A stretch of DNA of 9,517 nt from an uncultured Frankiales bacterium (GTDB taxonomy: Bacteria; Actinomycetota; Actinomycetes; Mycobacteriales; SCTD01): positions 1-9,517 of the forward strand of contig CAMLIA010000168.1 of NCBI GenBank assembly GCA_946479905.1, given 5' to 3'. Below the pieces are notes generated by a model. That model made no database searches. It had not been told where the DNA came from and worked only from the letters and a program-made list of their open reading frames with translations. The position numbers were made by a program, and so were the translations under genes. Below are positions 5,133 to 9,517 of this stretch, in pieces. The number at the start of each line of letters is the position of its first letter. Position 1 is the stretch's first letter.

Positions 5133-6014
5133 GTGCCCCGACCCAGCCGCGTCCTGATCACCGGTCTTGCCCTCGGCGGTCTCGTCGCCCGCGAGGCACG
5201 ACGTACCGCTTCCTACTCCGACCCGGCCGAACGTGCCCAGGCCGTCCGACGCAAGATCGCCGTGGCCACCTGGAAGGCGCCGTCCGAGGGTCGGCTCATG
5301 ACCAGGCTGGTCATCGACGCCGCGCCCGTGCAAGCCTACGTCGACGACCGCCGGGCCGCGGGGGCCAAGGGGCTCACGATCATGCACGTGGTCGGCGCTG
5401 CGGCAGCCAAGGCGGTCTCAGCGATCCCGGCCGGCAACTCCCGCGTGCGCGGCAGCCGCATCGTGCCGTTCGACGACATCTCCGTCGCCTTCGCCGTGGA
5501 CATCGGCCAGGGCACCGACCTCGCGCCGTGCAAGGTCAGCGCCGCCGACACGCTGACCCCTGCCGAGATCGCGAACGAGGTCTGGGCGGGCGTGAAGGCC
5601 CTGCGTGCCGGCGTCCACGACGGGTTCAACACCACGACCCGGGTGGCGTCGTACGTGCCCGGGTTCCTGATGCGACCGATGATGATGGCCAGCTCGACCG
5701 TCCTCGGCGGCTGGGGGCTGCCCCTGCTCGGACAGCCCGGCAACCCGCTCGGGTCGGTGTTCATCAGCAACGTCGCACCGCTGGGTGTCGAGGAGGTCTT
5801 CCTCGCGCCGCTGCCGTTCGCGCGGACGCCGGTCTACATCAGCCTCGGCATCGTGACGGACCGGCCGGTCGTGCGTGACGGCGTCGTGCAGGTGGTCCCG
5901 CAGTTCACGCTGTGCCTGACCGGTGACCACCGGCTCGTCGACGGCGTCCAGTGCGCCATCTACTTCGACGCGCTCAAGCGCTACCTCGCCGACCCGGAGC
6001 TGCTGGGCGGGTGA
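5133..6014 (+). CDS. Stand-alone 2-oxoacid dehydrogenase E2-type acyltransferase domain
   Basis: A 293-residue protein matching the CoA-dependent acyltransferase catalytic domain of E2 subunits. It has the active-site motif DHRLVDG (His266, Asp270) near the C-terminus, followed by the usual helix and LADPELL ending. LGSVFISNVAPLGVEEVFLAPLPF corresponds to the conserved core strand and loop before it (residues about 208-230). There is no lipoyl domain, no lipoyl-lysine motif and no peripheral-subunit-binding domain. It therefore cannot act as a normal pyruvate dehydrogenase E2 alone, and no E1 or E3 gene is nearby. Such short E2-like proteins exist in actinobacteria and may acylate another carrier or small molecule; the substrate is unknown. 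The GTG start at 5133 follows a -10 box by 6 nt, suggesting leaderless translation. Confidence 0.85.
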   Translation: MPRPSRVLITGLALGGLVAREARRTASYSDPAERAQAVRRKIAVATWKAPSEGRLMTRLVIDAAPVQAYVDDRRAAGAKGLTIMHVVGAAAAKAVSAIPAGNSRVRGSRIVPFDDISVAFAVDIGQGTDLAPCKVSAADTLTPAEIANEVWAGVKALRAGVHDGFNTTTRVASYVPGFLMRPMMMASSTVLGGWGLPLLGQPGNPLGSVFISNVAPLGVEEVFLAPLPFARTPVYISLGIVTDRPVVRDGVVQVVPQFTLCLTGDHRLVDGVQCAIYFDALKRYLADPELLGG

Positions 6015-6052
6015 CCCCGGGGGCTCGCCCGGCTCGGTGATCACGACGCGTC

Positions 6053-6082
6053 TTGTGCGCGAGCCGTCTGCTGCTGTACGGA
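6053..6082 (+). promoter_or_regulatory. Candidate promoter of the DUF6629-like gene
   Basis: TTGTGC (6053-6058) and TACGGA (6077-6082) are separated by 18 bases and lie about 60 nt upstream of the next start codon. The -35 matches TTGACA at four of six positions and the -10 is weak. It is offered as the best candidate in a 126-base gap. Confidence 0.3.
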
Positions 6083-6140
6083 TGCAGAGGGTCAAACAGC
6101 GTGCCCGCCGGCGCAAGTATTCCCAGGCGGAGGAGCGCGG

Positions 6141-6794
6141 ATGTGCTTCTCCGCCACAGCGGACGTCGTCGGCGGCATCGTCGTCGGCGGCATCGGTCTG
6201 GACGTCGCGCTGCACCTGCGAGGACGCGCCCCCTACGGGGCACTCGCTGCGCTGCCCTTGCTGTTCGCCCTCCACCAGCTGGTCGAGAGCCTGGTGTGGT
6301 GGGGTGCGGAGGGAGCGGTGCCGCACGCCGTCGGCAGAGTCGCGCTGTGGACGTACCTGCTGTTCGCCTTCGTCGTGCTGCCCACCTACGTGCCCTGGGC
6401 CACGTGGTGCATCGAGCCACCTGGGGCAAGGCGACGACTCATGGCCGCCACCACGGTGCTGGGGTTCGGTGTCTCCACCGTGCTCCTGATCACGATGCTG
6501 ACCGGACCCGTCACGGTGAGCGCCCACCGCTACCACCTGGCCTACGCGACGTCCCTGCGGGCCAGCACCTTGGTCGTCACGCTGTACGTGCTGGCCACCT
6601 GCGGTGCCTTCCTGTTCTCCGGCGACGCGATCATCATGTGGTTCGGCGGGGTGAACCTCGCGGCCGTCGCGGTCATCGCCGCTGTCACCGTCGATGGCCT
6701 CGCGTCCGTCTGGTGCGCCTGGGCGGCGGTCACCAGCGCGGCGTTCGCGGCCTACCTGCGTCTGAAGGACCCACAGCTGTTCGTGGAGACCTAG
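6141..6794 (+). CDS. DUF6629-like multi-spanning membrane protein
   Basis: A 217-residue integral membrane protein with about seven hydrophobic segments. The N-terminus MCFSATADVVGG and the following LPLLFALHQLVESLVWWG are the hallmark of the family annotated DUF6629 (MCFSA-x-A-D start, HQ-x-x-E-x-x-V/L-WW in the second helix). The conserved His, Gln and Glu within the membrane suggest a buried polar site, but no activity is established to my knowledge. A further HRYHL motif lies in a loop after the fourth segment. The start is ATG 6141, with GGAGGAG ending 5 nt upstream. It is a single gene, co-directional with the acyltransferase (126-base gap) and the downstream binding protein (370-base gap), so probably not one operon. 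Confidence 0.8.
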   Translation: MCFSATADVVGGIVVGGIGLDVALHLRGRAPYGALAALPLLFALHQLVESLVWWGAEGAVPHAVGRVALWTYLLFAFVVLPTYVPWATWCIEPPGARRRLMAATTVLGFGVSTVLLITMLTGPVTVSAHRYHLAYATSLRASTLVVTLYVLATCGAFLFSGDAIIMWFGGVNLAAVAVIAAVTVDGLASVWCAWAAVTSAAFAAYLRLKDPQLFVET

Positions 6795-7164
6795 CCCGTC
6801 GGCGGTGTCGGATCGCGGCCAGCCGCAAGAGCGATCAGTTCGTCAGGACGTTGGCCTCTACCTCGACCGACCCGATCGGTGTGGGGTGTTGCCACCTCGG
6901 CTGAGGATCGCAGCCGACTGGGCTTGGCGGAACGGCCTCCTGCTGATCGTCTCGAGCGCAGGTGGACTGGTCTCCCATGGTCCAGCAGGTCGATGGCGGC
7001 TCGGCCCACCTCGCCGGAACACGCGCTCTGGCAGGCCCCGCCCCATCACACCTCCGGCAGACGCGTCACAAGCCCGCGGATGTGGAGATTGCGGCCACGG
7101 CCACGGCCGTGAAGTGGCAATGCCCACCATAGGCGACCAATGCCGCAATGACGATGATCTGCAG
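6795..7164. other. 370-base non-coding stretch before the binding-protein gene
   Basis: The frame of the downstream gene stays open back to 6805, but the peptide it would encode is not protein-like and carries no signal peptide, so I treat it as untranslated. A hairpin GATCGC (6811-6816) / GCGATC (6831-6836), with GCGGC/GCCGC nested as an alternative, starts 16 bases after the DUF6629 stop and may be its terminator. GGCCAC is repeated at 7093-7104. No tRNA-like fold and no strong promoter were found. Confidence 0.45.
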
Positions 7165-8727
7165 ATGGCACCGTCCCAGCGCGCCTCCGTGTCCCTTGCT
7201 GCTGTTGTGACCGCCTTGCTGGCTGCGTCGTGCGGCACGACCGTTCCAGTCGCCGAGCAGAGTCAGGCCGGTTCCGCGGGTCTGGGCGGGGCTTCCGCGA
7301 GGGGATCGGCCGCGGCAACGAGCGGCGCAGGCCTGCCTGGCGCTGTCTCCGGCCCAGCCGCATCTGGGTCAGGTCCCGGCGCGCAGGTCGCGGGCCCTGG
7401 ACCGGCGAGCACGCGCGGGCACGTCACTGCTGGTCCAGCCGGCGTGCCTCCTTCGTCGGGTACGCCGGGCAGCCACGCCTCGTTGGCCGCAACGGGACCA
7501 GGCTGGGACAAGCAGTACGTCTACATCGGCACCCTGACGGTGAACGACCTGCACACCGTGGCGAGCAGGCTGGGCATCAATCTCGACCCGGGTGACCTGT
7601 CTGCGGACGCGAACGCCGTGGCCGACGACATCAACCGCCATGGCGGCCTGCTCGGCCGCAAGGTGAAGATCATCAGCTATGACACCAAGACCACAGAGGT
7701 CGCCCAGAACCCGGACGCAGTCGGTCAGCAGGCATGCACGAGCTTCACCCAGGACCACCGGGTGGTCGCGGTGTACAACCCCGTCACGACCCTTGACACG
7801 GACAACTTCCGCGCCTGCTTCCAGAAGGCCCGTGTCCCGGTCTTCAGCGCCGGCTCCGCGCAGCTCGACTCGCAGGCCATCCAGCAGTACGCCGGGACCT
7901 ACTACATGGCGACGATGGTGCCGTGGGACAAGCTGGCGCCCGTGCTCGTGGCTCGACTCAAGGCCGGCGGCTGGTTCGGCGGGTGGAACATGCGCCTGGG
8001 TCAGCCCAGCAACACGCCCCCCAAGATCGGCATCGTCACCAGCACCACCAGAGCGGGCACCCGCGTCGCAGCAGAGATCAAGCAGGCGCTCGCCAACGCG
8101 GGATACCCCGGCGCGCTGGTGTACCAGTGGACCGACGCCTCGCAGGGGCAGAGCCAGTCGGTGCAGTACATGCAAGGAAACAACGTCGACCACGTGATCG
8201 TGGCGGACCTCGAGCTGACCGCGTTCCAGAACTCCGCGCAGTCGCAGCAGTACAAGCCTCGCTACGGGATCAGCACCTACAACGACCCGTACACCAACCT
8301 CGAGACGCTCTCGCCCAAGGGCGCGAACAACGGTGCGATGGGCATCGGCTGGGCACCCGCCTACGACGTCAGCGACAGCAACGACCCCGGATCGACCGGA
8401 AGCGGCCAGGCCCGCTGCCTGAAGGCCAACGCTGCCGCCGGGCAGGACTTCACCGGCAAGCGCACTGCCAAGCTGTTCGCGCTCGCAGCATGCGACAGCA
8501 TCTACCTCGCTGCGGCCGGCGCGGCGAACGCCGGAGGGTTGGACGCCGCCTCCATCTACCGCGGGGCCCTCGCGGTGGCGCCCCGCTTCAGCAGCGCCGT
8601 CAGCTTCGGCAACGCCGCCTTGACCCCACAGCACCTGTTCATCTCAAGCTCAGCCCGCGACCTGGCCTGGTTCACCAACTGCTCCTGCTTCAGGTACACC
8701 TCGCGAACGTCAACGGGCCACTTCTGA
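7165..8727 (+). CDS. Type-1 periplasmic binding lipoprotein (branched-chain amino-acid/amide SBP-like)
   Basis: The lipoprotein is about 520 residues. From ATG 7165 it has a signal MAPSQRAS, a hydrophobic core, and a lipobox-like LLAASC with Cys23. Residues about 24-112 form an Ala/Gly/Pro/Ser linker. From about 117 there is a Peripla_BP_6-like fold: YIGTLTVND, GINLDPGDLSADANAVADDINRHGG, then LLGRKVKIISYDT, the typical opening of LivJ-type receptors; VAVYNPVTT, PVFSAGS and KIGIVTSTT mark later strands. No permease or ATPase gene is adjacent, so it is an orphan that may serve a distant ABC transporter or act as a sensor or receptor. The ligand is unknown. Start choice: ATG 7120 would add 15 residues containing DDD before the signal peptide, which is unfavourable. 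The SD for 7165 is poor. The tail ends in NCSCFRYTSR, a Cys pair. Confidence 0.8.
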   Translation: MAPSQRASVSLAAVVTALLAASCGTTVPVAEQSQAGSAGLGGASARGSAAATSGAGLPGAVSGPAASGSGPGAQVAGPGPASTRGHVTAGPAGVPPSSGTPGSHASLAATGPGWDKQYVYIGTLTVNDLHTVASRLGINLDPGDLSADANAVADDINRHGGLLGRKVKIISYDTKTTEVAQNPDAVGQQACTSFTQDHRVVAVYNPVTTLDTDNFRACFQKARVPVFSAGSAQLDSQAIQQYAGTYYMATMVPWDKLAPVLVARLKAGGWFGGWNMRLGQPSNTPPKIGIVTSTTRAGTRVAAEIKQALANAGYPGALVYQWTDASQGQSQSVQYMQGNNVDHVIVADLELTAFQNSAQSQQYKPRYGISTYNDPYTNLETLSPKGANNGAMGIGWAPAYDVSDSNDPGSTGSGQARCLKANAAAGQDFTGKRTAKLFALAACDSIYLAAAGAANAGGLDAASIYRGALAVAPRFSSAVSFGNAALTPQHLFISSSARDLAWFTNCSCFRYTSRTSTGHF

Positions 8728-8803
8728 AGCAGCGTGCAGCGACGGAAGCGCTCGGCTCTCAGGTCGGTGAGCCTCGGCGGCCAGTTATCCGCCGTGCCGA
8801 AGC

Positions 8804-8828
8804 GGCTGCTCGTTGAATGAGAGCAGCC
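8804..8828. terminator. Terminator between binding-protein and MarR genes
   Basis: GGCTGCTC (8804-8811) and GAGCAGCC (8821-8828) form an 8-bp perfect stem with a 9-base loop between the convergent stops at 8727 and 8838. It can serve both strands. No U-tract is present. Confidence 0.6.
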
Positions 8829-8837
8829 CGAGGGCGG

Positions 8838-9299
8838 TTAGTGCACTGGGTCGTCGCGGTGTGTGTGGACGGTGCCGTCAACGAGGTCGAGAAGTAGCTT
8901 GCGCAGCCGTCGTACCGAGGTTTCGCCGAGCCGGTCGCTGAGCTCGCGTTCGATCTCGTTCAGGGACGCGAGGGCGGTGCGCACTGCCTTCAAGCCCTTG
9001 TCTGTGAAGGTGATCAGTTTGGCCCGAGCGTCTGACGGGTCGGGGGAGCGCTGCAGGTAGTCCAGGCGCTCGGCCTCGCCCACGAGTTCGGCCATGGCTT
9101 GTTTGCTGACGCCGGCCCGTCGGGCGAGCTCGGTGAGTCGGATGCCGTCCGGAGGGATGTGCGGCATGACGTTGTGGAAGGCGTCCCGGTGGTCGGTGAA
9201 GCCGGCACTGATCAGCTTGTCGTTGAGCTCGCTGGACAGCTGTCGTAGGGACAGTCCGATGAGTCTGAGCAAGGGCGCGGCTGCTTCCGGGTGGGGCAT
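8838..9299 (-). CDS. MarR-family transcriptional repressor
   Basis: The protein is 153 residues, the normal MarR length. Residues about 52-100 form the winged helix-turn-helix: IRLTELARRAGVSKQAMAELV is the recognition part, followed by DYLQRSPDPSDARAKLITFT, the wing with the family's D-x-R motif (DPSDARAK). The flanking helices at both ends form the dimer interface. It is divergent from the lipoprotein gene at 9384, with two palindromic operators in between. It therefore most likely represses both that gene and itself, with release by a small ligand or oxidation. No Cys residue is visible in the protein, so thiol-based sensing is unlikely. The ATG at 9299 has no Shine-Dalgarno; a TAGAAT -10 box lies 7 nt upstream, suggesting a leaderless transcript. 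Confidence 0.9.
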   Translation of the reverse strand: MPHPEAAAPLLRLIGLSLRQLSSELNDKLISAGFTDHRDAFHNVMPHIPPDGIRLTELARRAGVSKQAMAELVGEAERLDYLQRSPDPSDARAKLITFTDKGLKAVRTALASLNEIERELSDRLGETSVRRLRKLLLDLVDGTVHTHRDDPVH

Positions 9300-9306
9300 G
9301 AGACTG

Positions 9307-9312
9307 ATTCTA
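9307..9312 (-). promoter_or_regulatory. -10 box of the marR gene (leaderless)
   Basis: On the minus strand TAGAAT is followed by CAGTCTC and then the ATG of the repressor, so transcription should start at or beside the start codon. It shares its first two bases with palindrome 1, so repressor binding would block its own promoter. No good -35 is apparent. Confidence 0.55.
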
Positions 9313-9329
9313 GTCAGGCAGCTTGACTA
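9311..9329. promoter_or_regulatory. MarR operator 1
   Basis: TAGTCAGGCAGCTTGACTA is a 19-base palindrome with perfect TAGTCA/TGACTA ends. The form TAGTCAAn-nTTGACTA is typical of MarR-family sites. It covers the plus-strand -35 (TTGACT) and touches the repressor gene's -10. Confidence 0.75.
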
Positions 9330-9350
9330 TCTCGTGATGGAGCATATAGT
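9323..9350 (+). promoter_or_regulatory. Sigma-70-like promoter of the divergent lipoprotein gene
   Basis: TTGACT (9323-9328), a 16-base spacer and TATAGT (9345-9350): five of six consensus matches at each box. This is the clearest promoter in the window. It is followed after 33 bases by the GTG start with GGAGGAGG. Confidence 0.75.
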
Positions 9351-9365
9351 CAGGTTCCTTGACTA
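9347..9365. promoter_or_regulatory. MarR operator 2
   Basis: TAGTCAGGTTCCTTGACTA is a 19-base palindrome with the same ends as operator 1 and 16 of 19 bases identical to it, centred 36 bases away. It overlaps the -10 and start region of the plus-strand promoter. Confidence 0.75.
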
Positions 9366-9383
9366 CTTGTGGAGGAGGATCCA

Positions 9384-9517
9384 GTGCGTACGTGGATCAA
9401 GACTGGTGTGGGTACCGGCGCTGTGACCGTCGCGACGCTGCTTCCGACCGGCTGCTCGGCGCCACCGGCGTCGGCTGCGGAAGACGCGGATCGTGGTGAT
9501 CGGGCAGCGTCGTGCGC
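9384..9517 (+). CDS. Putative exported lipoprotein, 5' end only
   Basis: GTG 9384 is preceded by a strong SD, GGAGGAGG (9371-9378), 5 nt upstream. The 44 codons in the window encode MRTWIKTGVG, a hydrophobic stretch, and the lipobox-like LLPTGC with Cys24, then an Ala/Ser/Pro/Asp-rich mature start. The open frame runs off the right edge, so no functional domain is visible and I cannot name the product. It is controlled by the divergent MarR through two operators overlapping its promoter, so it is expected to be induced by whatever ligand the repressor senses. Confidence 0.7.
   Translation, partial: MRTWIKTGVGTGAVTVATLLPTGCSAPPASAAEDADRGDRAASC

Noticed and set aside
6017..6032. CCGGG/CCCGG hairpin just after the acyltransferase stop as terminator
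   Set aside because: The stem is only 5 bp with no U-tract; too weak to annotate.
7093..7104. GGCCAC short tandem repeat
   Set aside because: Only two units; trivial in high-GC DNA.
6805..7164. N-terminal extension of the binding lipoprotein
   Set aside because: The frame is open, but the peptide is not protein-like and would bury the lipoprotein signal peptide 120 residues inside.
7369..8634. Long minus-strand open frame opposite the binding protein
   Set aside because: Antisense shadow with Arg/Gly/Val-rich composition and no motif; the plus strand encodes a clear binding-protein fold.
8776..8793. GGCGG/CCGCC hairpin after the binding-protein gene
   Set aside because: Only a 5-bp stem with an 8-base loop, expected by chance at this GC content; the 8804-8828 stem is better.

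Overview
The window is a stretch of a high-GC actinobacterial chromosome. Supporting signs are strong G/C bias at third codon positions, LPxTG surface proteins alongside a lipobox lipoprotein, a SHOCT-domain membrane protein, a DUF6629-type membrane protein, and two genes that look leaderless (a -10 box about 6-7 nt before the start codon). I cannot name the genus; no rRNA, tRNA, CRISPR array, transposase or integrase is visible.

Layout. At the left edge (minus strand) lie the 5' end of a probable phosphoribosyltransferase gene and a SHOCT-domain membrane protein overlapping it by 4 bases. Two cell-wall-anchored proteins follow, facing each other across a 17-bp perfect-stem terminator: a choice-of-anchor P/DUF11-like protein ending in LPLTG (plus) and a low-complexity protein ending in LPFTG (minus). 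The minus-strand LPFTG gene has an approximately 300-nt leader. It holds two tandem copies of a roughly 95-100-nt element whose basal helix is kept by compensatory base changes, followed by a hairpin that pairs with the Shine-Dalgarno sequence. I do not recognise this element as a known riboswitch class, and it is the most interesting item in the window.

Next come a stand-alone PP2C/SpoIIE-type phosphatase (plus), a short-chain dehydrogenase (minus), a stand-alone E2-type CoA acyltransferase catalytic domain (plus, apparently leaderless), a DUF6629-like multi-spanning membrane protein (plus) and an orphan type-1 periplasmic binding lipoprotein (plus) with a long Ala/Gly/Pro/Ser linker.

The right edge carries a MarR-family repressor (minus) and the 5' end of a divergent exported lipoprotein gene (plus). 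Between them are a good sigma-70-like promoter and two near-identical 19-bp palindromes that overlap the -35 and -10 of the lipoprotein gene. The first also overlaps the repressor's own -10, which is a classic autoregulated divergent switch.

The genes do not form one pathway. The common themes are cell envelope (two sortase substrates, two lipoproteins, membrane proteins) and regulation (SpoIIE phosphatase, MarR, structured RNA leader).
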